Source: Sympetrum striolatum (lineage: Eukaryota; Arthropoda; Insecta; Odonata; Libellulidae). Taken from it: DNA of 64,000 nucleotides. A model generated the notes under the pieces. That model was not told the origin of the DNA. It saw only the letters and a list, made by a program, of their open reading frames with translations, and searched no databases. This document shows, in pieces, positions 1 to 11,300 of the stretch. The DNA lies in contig OX388345.1 in the NCBI GenBank assembly GCA_947579665.1, forward strand, positions 61,185,454-61,249,453. The letters are read 5' to 3'. The translations under genes were made by a program, and so were the position numbers. Within the stretch, counting starts at the first letter, position 1. Every line of letters starts with the position of its first letter.

Positions 1-3000
1 ATATCTTTGTAACGCCTACCTATACCTCTGAGCTGTTCCTATCTTTTCCTCTCTCTATTTCAATGCATATTAAACATGCCATGGAGTTGATCGCCCTGTG
101 ATGACTTTAGGGAGGATAAAACAGCGGAAATGTAAAGAAATTCGTCTTCTAGTAGGAGCGAATAAAGAGTTTTTTGTGGGACTTAAGTACATGTTAGAAA
201 ATAGAGCATATATACATTGCGAAACATTGCGAATTCTTCATTGATTGCAATAATTACCCGCTTTGAAGTTATGAAGGAAATGGGGCGTTTCACCACTTCT
301 TTTTGGCCGCCAACAGTTTTTTAGGAATTAATATACTGCTTGTACTCATCAAGTATTTGGGATTATTTTAGTTCCCTATATAGTTCCTTTCCATTATGGA
401 TTTCCACAGTACTTTGAATTATTCTATCATTTTTTTGGGTTGTAAAAATTACATAAATGAATTCTAAAAAACAATGTAGGTAGCGTCGGTTTCAGAACGG
501 AAGGGTCTACGTTTGAGTTGGGTTGAGTTGAGTCGGAATGATTCCGTTTGTGGTGGGTTAGATTGTGGTGAGGTGAGTTGGGCTGGAGGGAGGTGATTCT
601 CTGAGCGACAAAGGGGAGTTGATATCCCCATGAGTTATACATGGGATTATATTCCTCGATACATGATAATACATAATGCACGCGGAAAAGTGGTGGTGGC
701 GAATTATCCTAGACCCAATTATCCTGTGTCATTTCCCCCTTCTGCCTGTAAATAAATAGTAGGATAAAGCAGTCGTTTCAGGAGCTAACCTTTTAAAAAA
801 TGGCTAAAGCCCAATATGTCATTAAAAATTTTAAAAATACAGCCCTACATATATCATAGATTTGACCTCAAATATTATACCGAATTAAGACACTTATTCC
901 AGAATATATGTATTAAGGCACAATTTTTTAACAAATTTAATGACTTCCTGCAAAGAGTGTTTTATGAACTTTGCGTTAACGAGGAAAAGTAGGCCATCAT
1001 TACTTTTACTGTAAACATTTCGAGTTTCATCAAAAAATACGTAAAATTAATTTTTGAAGTAATTGAGGAAATGATTCTTTCATAGAAAATACCACATAAT
1101 AAATGTGTTAAATGGAAATATAAATGAAATTCATTGCTTCAGGATATGTTTCCATCATTTTCTCACGACAAGACTAGTAATTAATAATTTTTGACTCAAT
1201 CTTCAGTGGTTATTGTTTCGAAATGTCATCTTTTACCATATTTAATGAGAAGTGATGCAATTCACCATGACTGGTTGAAATGTTTCAAGGAATTCCATGT
1301 TTCAAATTATCAAAACACTCGGTTAGAACTTTGGGTGGTTAACGGAAGTAGTTCCTAGTTAGTTGTCTGCGTTTGTATGAGTAAATTGATAGCGTTCCCA
1401 TAAATTGAATGTGGAATTTAAATCTTTTTCTAAGGCAGATACTGCTCTGGATATTGCCAATAGGCAACTTGCGCAAATGGCATGAATATAGATTAAAACG
1501 TCTAAATGTACAGGAGTTGCACTCTCTACCGTTTCGGATAGTTTAAAATTGACTTTTGAATTATCCTAAAGCCAAGAGTTAAATTTCTGTTATTTATGAT
1601 CCTAAAATTATTACTAGGATGAAAATGTTTGAAAACAATGCTTATTTTGAATATTTATTCCATACTATTAGTTTATTATCATTAGCTACTATACGAAAAT
1701 TTCTGATTTTTATTTACGCTTGATTAGAGAGACTAGCAAAATCGCATAATAATATTAAACAAAAAATATATCAATATGTATACATATAAAATTAAACAAA
1801 TAAAATTGGCTCAAGTAAGCTAATTTAAAGTCAAATTTAAATTATAATCAATAAAAAATTAAGTATTGCTTATTAACAGGCATATAATATATTAGCAGCT
1901 CTAACTCAAATATCATTGCTTCATAATATCTTCTTGCTACTGGGACAAATAAATAAATAGCTAACTATATTATTCTTTTTCAGATGAGAACGGTTATGCT
2001 ATAATTCATATCCATTCTTCAAAATAGTCTTCGTTGATCCATGAAATTTAAGAGCACCTCTCTCATCTTGGAATATTTTTTATCCGAAGAAAATACTACA
2101 CAATATAATATAATAAGTATTTTGCTGACCATAATATTTATATTTAAATAGGTTTAATATCTAAAAAGTTACCCTAGGAAATATTTCCTTCGCCATTATA
2201 GGTTAAAAGCTGAGTGGACATTGACTTTGGAAGATTCCTCACTGTAAAATATTTTTCTTTTTTATGAGTTATTTTCAGCGTTTCGTTTTGGGTCCAGCGA
2301 TGGGAAATTATTGGAAGATAAGGGTATTTCGGTTCCATTTTAAATTAATTTCTCGCCAACTGGATATTCCCATCTTTTCTTCCCTTACCGCTATCGCCAG
2401 CCAGTTATCCGATAATCCCCCGGGCAAGTTTTTCCTTCTTCATGGCTTAGAAAAGGCTCAACAATTTTGACGGGCAGGAAAAATTAAAAATATTTCTAGC
2501 TCTTTCATTTTGGGGGAAAATAACTGCTGGAATTTCCCTGCCCACATCTTGACGTATCACTAAAAAATTAAACTGCAAGATCGCCGTGGATTATTACTGA
2601 ATAACGATCAAAAAAGAATGGTTCTGATGAAATGGCATTATTGGAAAATATTGCTGATGCTCTGACATTTCGAAGTTGAAGTCTATGTTCGTTACCTTTT
2701 TCAGTTTAAAAATTCATTCTGATGGATGCAACTACCGCTAAATTCGATGACATTTAAGAAATATTAAATAAATTGGTTTATTACGGAATTTCAATAAAAT
2801 TGAATTAATGCATAATTATCGAATTTAAATTCATGAAGTCAAAAGTATTTCAATTTTAATAAAATATGTACCGAGAATAAGTAAAAATTTCATATTATAT
2901 AATCCTATATGTTGATAATTAAGTTAATTTAAACCATTTATTAGCCTTGATAAATGTTTCAACATTACAAATCACGCAGATACATTATATTATGACATAC

Positions 3001-3883
3001 CTGTTGTGATTAAAATCATTGTTGAGTATTTAAAATCATTTGCAAAATTTTAAGTGACATTGCGAATGATGGAAACCATTCTATTAAAATACTGGTGTGC
3101 TATTCTAAGATATATTTCATATGCATAAATACGAAAATGCAGATACGGAATAAAAGCGTCAGCACAATTTTGATTCTCAACGCTCTAACTCCTAAACAAC
3201 TTTATGGTAAAATTTGTAGAATAGATTGTTGAGGATTTTTGCACATGCGATCATGTTAAATTTTCCAAAATCACAAAGCATTCAATAATAAGTGATCATG
3301 TTTTTTTTCCATTTTTGATGACATTTTTTTTTTTCTATTCTTCAAAAATGTCTCTATTCATTGAATGGCACTTATGCTACATCATCTCATCATCACGCCA
3401 TTTTCCCAGATTACTTTTCAAGTTCAATGACACTTCGACAATTTATGTGCCGACCTTCACTCTTCTGCGACAAATCATTCTCTTACGCTTGAACCAAATT
3501 CTGAAGGATCTTACGAGATGTCACTAGAATTTCCCTTTTGTTTCCCAATTTGAAGCGTTAATACCAGCAAAGTACGTAAAAGTCACACTAGGGACGTTCG
3601 GAGATGTCTCTTACGTTTTTTCAATAAGTAACATGATTTATATTCTGAACACATTAAAGTCGAATCGAAAATGACAAGTTTCATCAAGAAGCTAAGCCGC
3701 TAGATCGCATACCGGGACATCTGCTGTCCACTGAAAGAAGCCTCAAAAATTTCCTTGCAGCATTAGAAAAATTTTGGTTTTGGAGCGTTCTATTTAAATC
3801 AATTAAAATATTTTACGAGAACTTTCTTGCAACCTTTTTGCTTATCTGCAATAATTGAAATTTAAACCAAGATATTATGGGCA
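1..3883. other. AT-rich sequence, no gene recognised
   Basis: Frames of 60-85 codons (427-681 minus, 2264-2470, 3315-3527) have no recognisable domain and are near chance length for this composition. This is intergenic or intronic DNA upstream of the receptor exon. Confidence 0.55.
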
Positions 3884-3950
3884 AGATGGACGAAGAAGTT
3901 TTAGTCACAATCTCGCCCAAATGAAGACGTATTATTTTTATTATTATATT
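3884..3950 (+). repeat. (ATT)n-tailed repeat family 1, copy A
   Basis: It contains agatggacgaagaagtttta, then gtcacaatctcgcccaaatg, aagacg and an ATT-rich tail. The same ordered blocks recur at 25.0, 28.4, 40.3, 42.5, 51.2 and 58.3 kb. On this sense strand an AATAAA-like block (here AAATGAA) precedes the ATT tail. Confidence 0.6.
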
Positions 3951-6900
3951 TCCCAAGAACATATTCGGCTAATATGGGCTATAGTATGAAGGTTGGCAAC
4001 TTAAAAGGAATATGAGAAAAGTAAGTGGAATAAATTTACCTAAGTTAGTTAAAAATACGTATCAAACATGAATAAGATTCTTATATGTAGAATGGCAGTT
4101 ACTTGAAATATTTAAGTGTAAATAGATTACTCAACATATGATTTAAGTCAATAATGAATCCTTCATTTAGTGAAACTAGTTTTACACGATTCATTGGCGT
4201 AACCTCTCAAATAACGGTTTGCTCTGAGAAGTTTCCTTTGTTACAGTTCTTGCCTTGTGTGTGTCCATTTCACAAAATTTATTTTTTTAAGTGCTGCCAT
4301 CTAGACAATCTAAAATTTGAATGTACGCACCTTGAGGGCGTTTGCATATGTTAAGCGTGAGGTCAGATCCGCCGGAATTGAATTCACATTTCCGTTGCCG
4401 ATGACGTTAGCACCGAATTTCCTCTTTCGTTTGACCCATGACATTGATCCAACAGGAATTCAGACGTCAATACTTTGTTGTGAATTTTCTCTAGGCAACT
4501 ATCCACCACAGGATTCTCATCCCTTGGCTAAATGGGGAACACTGGCATACCTTATTTTCTGTGAATACAAAGGCATCTCGCTTTAATCGAACTCAAACTA
4601 TATGTATTAATGTGCATCATGAACATACCAACTTCAAGCAAAATTAGAACTTATGCTTTTTTAAGTCAAAAACATCAGAACACATGCAAATGTTCATTAA
4701 TAATTTAATATTTAATTTTCCTTGTCCTAAGTAACTTTCAACCTCATTAAATATAGGGGAATTTTGCTCCCATTTAGGCTGTATAGTTGGCTGTTAAAGT
4801 CCATCCGTAGCTTAACATAGAAACTCGTAGATACAATAAGAAAATGTCTGTCATGCTGTCATTAAATTTAGATATAACCCTTTCTGTTAAGCTGGCACAT
4901 GATTTTGCATGCTAAATTGCTGTGGAATGTGTGAAATAACGACAATTTCAGGCACTTTAAAATTAAAGTAAATTCTGAAATTGCAACGGATTAAGAAGTT
5001 ATAGCTTCTTATTCCAACGCACTCAATAAAATTTTAGATAACAGTCCACATATAATACAAGAACTGTTTTTGATTTATATCAAATATTAACATTAGGATT
5101 CTTAAACGTTCCTTTTTTACGATAATGATAATAAATGACAGAAAAGAGCTTTACCAGAAGCAAATATGAATAGAAATGTGTTATATATCAGAGAGAATGG
5201 CTCATGTAATGAATATTAGGAATTTATCTTGGTTTTCATTACTCCTCCAAGGTCAAATTTCGCTCTCACTTAATGTTCTTTATTTGCATCGAGTAACCAT
5301 TGACCCATGTTGAATACGGAGTTACACAAAATCATTCCAAAAAATGACCTGTGAACGACCGGCCTTAGATAAGCTAGCACACGGTATATATCAATTAATG
5401 GTAGGATAGGAATTCACAAGAGTGGCATGCATCTTTCATCGCTTCGATTCTAATGATATTGGAAAGGTTAGACTGTTTTTCCAATGACGTAAACCATTCC
5501 GATAGCAAAAGGGTTCAGAACACTCGTTCAAGAGATAATTCTTACTCAACCTTTCGAAAAGCATTTTCGCTTGAGATTGGTCCACAGAGGGAGAATAATC
5601 TTCTCATCACCCTCACCAGAGGGCTTCTCCGCAATCAATCTCAAATCCGATTCCTTTTATCTCAAACCCTTTTCTCGCCAATTTCAGCCAGCATTATTGC
5701 TTCAATTTTTCTTTTCTCCTTCATCGGAATACGTATTAAGTCTCGGATTTTAGCATATGAAAGAACTTTGCTACTCATCTTTAACTGCTACGTTTGAAGT
5801 TTAACACCTAACATCGAATCTCTATACCTCATTGTCTTCTCACCTGAGAACTTTATGCCTCACATTTATTAGCATTAAAGGTTATCAAAATTCAAATATT
5901 AAGTTCTGAAAGTTAAACGTTGTTCTAAAACCAAATCGAAGCTCAATTTCAAAATCAAAGTGGAATTTCATAACTCAGCCTCGAAGGTAATCTGGAAAAC
6001 TTCGTAAGGAAAACACCAAAAACTTATAATTTACTCAGTAAACTTGGTAGATATTTAGATAGAAACAACGTGAAATTTCGTGTTTTTAGGCAATGGGCAA
6101 TTTGAGAACGCTGTGATGAGTAAGGAATATAACACCTGTATTCTTTCCAAAAGGTAGAAAATAAAGAATGATAAAAATTTCTAAGTATAATTTATAATGA
6201 GAAAATATGGATTTTAAATAACTTTTGAGGTACTTACTTTGCTTAGAAGTATTACAACCAGAATAAGACTTGCCAATGTACGAGTAATGGCGTAAGAAAT
6301 GTATTACTTGTAAAATATAATATTTTTTAAATAACTTAAAAAAACAATTATTTGGGATCTACGAAGGGAATAACTTATTTTACCCCTGTGGTGAAAAAAT
6401 TTTCGGTTTCTGATCATACACCAGATAGCGAACGGTAAATAATATATTCGTGAACCGCAGTTATGCGGTATTCAGCTCTAAAAATTCAGATTTTATAGTC
6501 ATTAGTTTATCAGTAATCCATTAGAAATGCATGGTATTGTGAAACCTACCCATGTAAAGATTATTTTATTTTATAATCCTATCATTGTTCCGCAATTTTT
6601 TATCCTTGATCTATTTCTCTTTTTACAGAACGGAGATTTCAAGATTTCATATTTTGCCGCAGAAATCTGCAAAACATCAGCTTCGCCGAGTCCACCCAAA
6701 GAAGTTGTCTCCTCGGAGGCGGAATTTTGGCCGTTGGACAATTTAGCATTCTCTCGAGCGTTGAAGGGCACATAGAATATAAAGGAAGGGAGAAGCATAT
6801 ATAGAGATTAAGCAAGCCATGTTAACTTAATCTGCGGAAACTTGACGATGAAAAGTTACTCTTGAATAAAAGGCTAACGGAAGTACCTCGGTTTCGTTTT

Positions 6901-7208
6901 CCTAAGGGCAGTCGGCGGAAGGCAACATTTCAGTCCCCTTTGTCTCAACTTTCCTGACAAGGGGAAGGCTCCTTCCAGAAAGGGTTAGAATTGTAAGAAG
7001 TATTTCAAACGACCTCAATCATAGAAGAAATAGTTTTTGGACCACCATCTTGACACGCACATGAAGATATATTTCTTCTGAAGGAAGCAAAACGGTTTAC
7101 TCTCGTCTCCCATCTTTACCCTTGCTTGTGAGTTACGACGTTTGGAGCCAAAACACCGAAAATCCTTGAATGCGATATAATTCGCAATCATTCTTGCCGT
7201 AGTGGTTC
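3951..7208. other. No gene recognised; GC rises toward the receptor exon
   Basis: Short frames at 4317-4586, 5453-5797, 6527-6798 and 7015-7212 show no domain or family motif. From about 6640 the sequence becomes less AT-rich, as expected near a conserved or promoter-proximal region. The stretch would hold any 5'-UTR exons or promoter of the receptor gene, but no specific site is defensible. Confidence 0.5.
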
Positions 7209-7490
7209 TCACACACTTCGAAGATATATTAATGCTATAGAGATTGATTGCCCCATAGGCATCAACTGCAACATACCGCTATCGGTAAGAACGGCCACAT
7301 TTGGATCCATTTCAAGGGATATAACAGCTTCCTTGATGGTTTCTCCGATCATCATCCGCCATTCCAATCTCTTGCAGAAGGAGCACGCCAAGATATACGG
7401 CACAGCGGTGTCATTTGTGCAAGGGACACAGAGACGATCTCGTGCCAAGAGTGTGATCCTAGTGGTCAACCTATCCCAGTGCCTTATATA
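7209..7490 (-). pseudogene. RNase H-like remnant of a non-LTR retrotransposon (alternatively a host exon)
   Basis: The minus-strand frame is open for about 93 codons. It contains CTNDTAVPYILACSFCKRLE, then GETIKEAVISLE, then NVAVLTDSGMLQL. The order and spacing resemble LINE-encoded RNase H: a first strand of TDGSA type (here TNDTA), a G-A-G-x-F strand (here LACSF), an E-x-x-A-I-x-x-A-L helix, and a V-x-x-TDS-x-x-AL strand carrying a catalytic Asp. The first Asp is displaced and the segment before the helix is short, so it is decayed. Against this, a T-rich acceptor-like sequence (tttttcacattttcag) sits exactly at the upstream edge, and a GTATGT donor-like site lies inside the LTDSG codons, so a host exon is not excluded. 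It lies 170-250 bp upstream of the receptor exon on the opposite strand. Confidence 0.35.
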
Positions 7491-7652
7491 CTGAAAATGT
7501 GAAAAAGAAAAAAAAGGGTGGAGGAAATTTTTGTACCAAACGAAAGTAATCGTTGGCCTAAACTCAGATGAAAGTTTGACGAGGGCTCAAGTACAAGATA
7601 AAGGTGAAAAGCTGTTTACGCTTGTCTTAAAGTAGTGATCCTTTAGGGTACA

Positions 7653-7739
7653 TAGGGTATGAGTAACCCAGAGAGACCACTCAAGGAAAGGGTCTTTTGT
7701 CGTAGTAATTGTCGTGTGCTTATGTTATCTCCATCGGAA
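7653..7739 (+). promoter_or_regulatory. 5' leader / alternative start region of the receptor exon
   Basis: An in-frame TAG at 7653-7655 is followed immediately by ATG 7659, then ATG 7722 and ATG 7740, all in one frame. Starting at 7659 would place a basic, cysteine-containing stretch in front of the hydrophobic signal core and make a poorer signal peptide. An AG at 7704-7705 (tcttttgtcgtag) could also be a 3' splice site, in which case upstream 5'-UTR exons exist and only the later ATGs count. No TATA box is evident upstream. Confidence 0.3.
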
Positions 7740-8184
7740 ATGCTTTCGTGGAATTATTTCGCCTCTCTCCTCTTCGCGATGGTTATCTTAGCTGTACCGG
7801 TAGCTTTAGAAGACCTGCATGACCCTTATGGGATGCTCGAAGGCCTCAACCACCACCCCCTACCCCCAGAAGATATGCCCATCAGTGAGGACCCCCCAGA
7901 TCTATCGCATCAGAACTACTCATTGGACGATCTGGATGACCTCTTCCTTGATGAGATGGGTGGCGAAGAAGGACCGATGAAGAAAATTGAGTGTCTTTTG
8001 CTGATAGAGAAGGAAAACCTGTTTTTCTCTCAAGAGAAGAGGGAGATAGGCAATCTAGATGAAGAGGCGACTTGGTGTAACAGGAGCTGGGACAGCATCC
8101 TTTGCTGGCCACCGACAGCTGCCGGAACCCTTGGAGTGTTACCCTGCTTTGATGAACTCAACGGAATAAAATACAACACCTCAC
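7740..8184 (+). CDS. N-terminal exon of a class B GPCR, probably the diuretic hormone 44 (CRF-like) receptor; partial gene
   Basis: Plasma-membrane receptor for a CRF-like neuropeptide, normally signalling through Gs and cAMP in fluid secretion (family knowledge). The frame is open from an ATG at 7659, just after an in-frame TAG at 7653, with further ATGs at 7722 and 7740. I chose 7740 because it gives a standard signal peptide (MLSWNYFASLLFAMVILAVP) and has G at -3. Counting from 7659, an acidic linker covers residues 51-105. The hormone-receptor domain has Cys112, Cys140, Cys149 and Cys163, with WCNRSWD, CWPPTAAGTL and LPCFDELNGIKYNTS. N-glycosylation sequons lie at N86, N141 and N173. The WD...CWP...AG...PCF...G..Y(N/D)T pattern fits DH44/CRF receptors better than DH31 or PDF receptors. 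The exon ends at a strong donor, TCAC|GTAAGT, in phase 1, the point where the family usually continues (Q/R)NATR.C. The seven helices are not in this window. The C112-C140 loop is longer than in vertebrate CRF receptors. Confidence 0.85.
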
Positions 8185-8281
8185 GTAAGTGCCTGTTTTC
8201 TTAGTACCTAATTCGTGACGCATGTGAGGCGGGTTTTTTTGGATAACATATTGCGTGAATTGATTTCCCTCTCCATTACAG

Positions 8282-8332
8282 CTTGGGCCTGGCTTTTATG
8301 TTACGCTAAAAATCTAATTGGGTATCTTCACA
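8282..8332 (+). CDS. Candidate 51-nt in-frame cassette microexon of the DH44-receptor-like gene
   Basis: It is preceded by a pyrimidine-rich acceptor (tgatttccctctccattacag) 97 nt after the previous donor and followed by a consensus donor (CACA|gtaagtga). Its length is a multiple of three. Joined in phase 1 to the preceding exon, it reads PWAWLLCYAKNLIGYLH without a stop and leaves the phase unchanged. The peptide does not match the conserved (Q/R)NATR.C continuation, so inclusion would insert 17 residues and an extra cysteine into the hormone-binding ectodomain. It could be a genuine alternative exon or a decoy pseudo-exon. No transcript evidence is available here. Confidence 0.4.
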
Positions 8333-11300
8333 GTAAGTGATACAGAGCTGGTAAAAATAATTAGAAAATTAATATAATTTTAATCGATGAAGATAATTTT
8401 ATTTAGATAGTACATCTCAATATCTACATAATTTTCTAAACATGTAAATGAGCGTCCGATAAAAATCAGCACAGAATCAGGTATTTCATTCTATATAAAT
8501 TCGAAATTTTATGAAACGCAAAGGCATGGTATTATGGTGTATTTTTAAATTGGAGCTTAACTATAATCTTCACTCTAGCTCTAACAAAACGAATTGCAAT
8601 CGATATTTAAACCTTCACCCGTATTATAAATATCAACTAACGAAAATATTATTTAGTACCAAATTGGAGTCCTATACTATAAAAATCATAGTTTTAAGAT
8701 GTAAATTCCATTTAATCTAGTATTTACGTTAATCATCCTTCTAAATGCCAAGGCGAGTTATATTATAAATTACAATACCGAGTGTCAGATAAGTTGTGAA
8801 TATTAAAGTCAAACTAAGATTTAACTATCAATTTAAATGCCATATATGAGTAACTATTGAAGTGATATCTTAAACAATAGAATTATCATAGGAGTTATCA
8901 ACCGACTTTCATACTACTTTCTTCAGCGTGGATTTCAACTTTTCAATTCAAGTTTCTCTCCATGCCAAAGAAGATAAAGTGCTACATGGTGAAGACAGCA
9001 ATAAAACAAGGAAGACATAATTCATTTCTGTTCGTCTCCTTCCTTCATATTATTTATAACGAAGGACCATATATCGATTCCATGATATTTATTTTATAGA
9101 CTTCGGAGAATCTTCGCAGTATGATTTTGCTTCCCAAATAATTTTTCTCGAATTCCTTTTTTTAGATTAGATATCAAGCCATCTCTATTTATATCTGAGA
9201 ATGGAATATAAATACAAGCACTCCTGTCAACTACCGGGAATTTCGGAAGGTAATCTAAGAGCGCAAAAGTGCGAGGCGTGGGCTAAGAAAATCCAATTAA
9301 ATGGATAGTAATCGAGCGGAATAAATGGTTTACAAATATTCTCGGAGGAAATCGGAGCTGACGTTGGTGAAATCAACAAAGCGAACAAGCAAAGTATTCG
9401 TTTCCCTGCCACCAAAAACATCTCGTTCCATTTTCCGCAATATTAAAATAGAACCTGCGAATAATTTAGGTGTCATTCTGACCTTGATAATTTTGGAATG
9501 AGCCTCAATGGGCGATAAAAATGTACGAGAATCATTCTTCTGTTGAATTTTCCATTAAGATTAGTACATATTCTTGAATAATAATCTTCGTCGATTATTT
9601 TTCTTCGAAGAAAATACGGCCATGTTTCAGGGCATAAATCATTGATCTTTATTCATGAATAGTAAACTCAAAAAGGTTTCTTTGTTTACTAAGAGTAAAT
9701 AGCTGAAGGTCAAGTAAATTTTTCTTTCTTTCCGAACAAACAGTATACCCAATACTCAAAATTTCTTCACTTATTCCGTCAAACTGTTTAATGCGCAGCT
9801 CCACAAAATATCAACCCGCTTCACGATCGTGTCACAGATTTCAGACTGAGGGATATATGACCCAAGAGTAACTAATTTCCAAGCACCTCTATTGCGGGAT
9901 CGGTGTTGGTAGAGAAAAACAGCCTCTTTATGACCCGAGGATTACGTAGCGGTCGCAAATACATTTCCGAATAAATCGTAATAGTAAGCTGCCGGGTGAA
10001 GTTTCCGTTAATTTCGCGTCTTTTCACTCTTTTTTTGCCAAGTTTTCTATTGCAAGAACTGGGTCGGTGTTACGGGAAATTAAGCATGGCCAATGGAAAG
10101 CCTCTCACCCAGATTTAATGTCGTGCTCCACTGTGCCACAGCTTGTGGTAGATGCAGCTTTAAATTATTTATACTTCTATTCCCCTTATAATTTGTGAAC
10201 TTGGGCATTATAGGGTGCGAATTTAATCCACGGTAAATGGAATAAATGGAGTGTGGGTTTACTATAGTGGACGATATAATTCATCAACACATTATCTGCC
10301 AATTAGTGTAACTATCGCTAATTTCGCAGCGTGTTTAGTGTTTAGAATGTGTGATACTACCACGAGGAAATTTCAGTATCGGAAATAGAGATTATCCATT
10401 ATATATATTGGGTAAAAGAGGCATTAAACTACATTCTTCTCTTCCATATCTTAATGAAAATAATTTTACTTTTTTTTCGCAAAATTTTGCTTTAGTATAT
10501 AAAATCCAAATTTTGAAACTTTTATTCCGTGTCTTTGTGCTACATAAATTTTATTAAATTTTCGATAAAATGTATTGTATTTAAGTATTGATATTGGATG
10601 ATAATCCTGAAATACTCTTTCGATGGGGAACACCGATTTGGATAGGAATATTTAAGTTCTTCTTTGTAGGCCAAAACGTATTAAAATCTTATTTCATGTA
10701 TTTTAGTTCTATTTGAGTAAATTTTTGTTGATTCTCTACCGTTACCATAAAAGAAGTTTCATGAATATAATGACATGATCATAACTCAATAAAAGCTGAC
10801 TTTTTAGTGGCTTATCTTTGCAGAAAAGTTAGAACCTTGCTATAATTCGAATTAAAGTCAAATTTTAATCTAAAGTCATTCATCTAAAGTAATTCACGAA
10901 AAATAATAAAATGACCTTGAATACATAGAGTTCAAATGGAATAAAGGAAAAAGATCTTTCAACAAAAAAAATAAGAAGTACCGTCATGATACAATTGCTG
11001 CTATTTCCTGATAATTTCTCATTTTTAGTACTATCGGTTTTTCTTTCCTGTCATCGGCTAAACTTGGATAAGAGCAATACCCAGTCTTTTGGCAGGACCA
11101 GGGCAATCGCGACAACACAGTTGCCTCATAGATGTTGCCAAATTTATGTCTATGACCTTAATGACTACAACCATAATCACATGTTTTTTCGATAGTGGAA
11201 ATTCGGGGCAATCTCTTCCTAAGAAATAGGCTATGATAAAAGAATCCAAGGAAACATCTTAATCTGGCGCTCAGTAATACAATGTGAGAACATAGATCAA

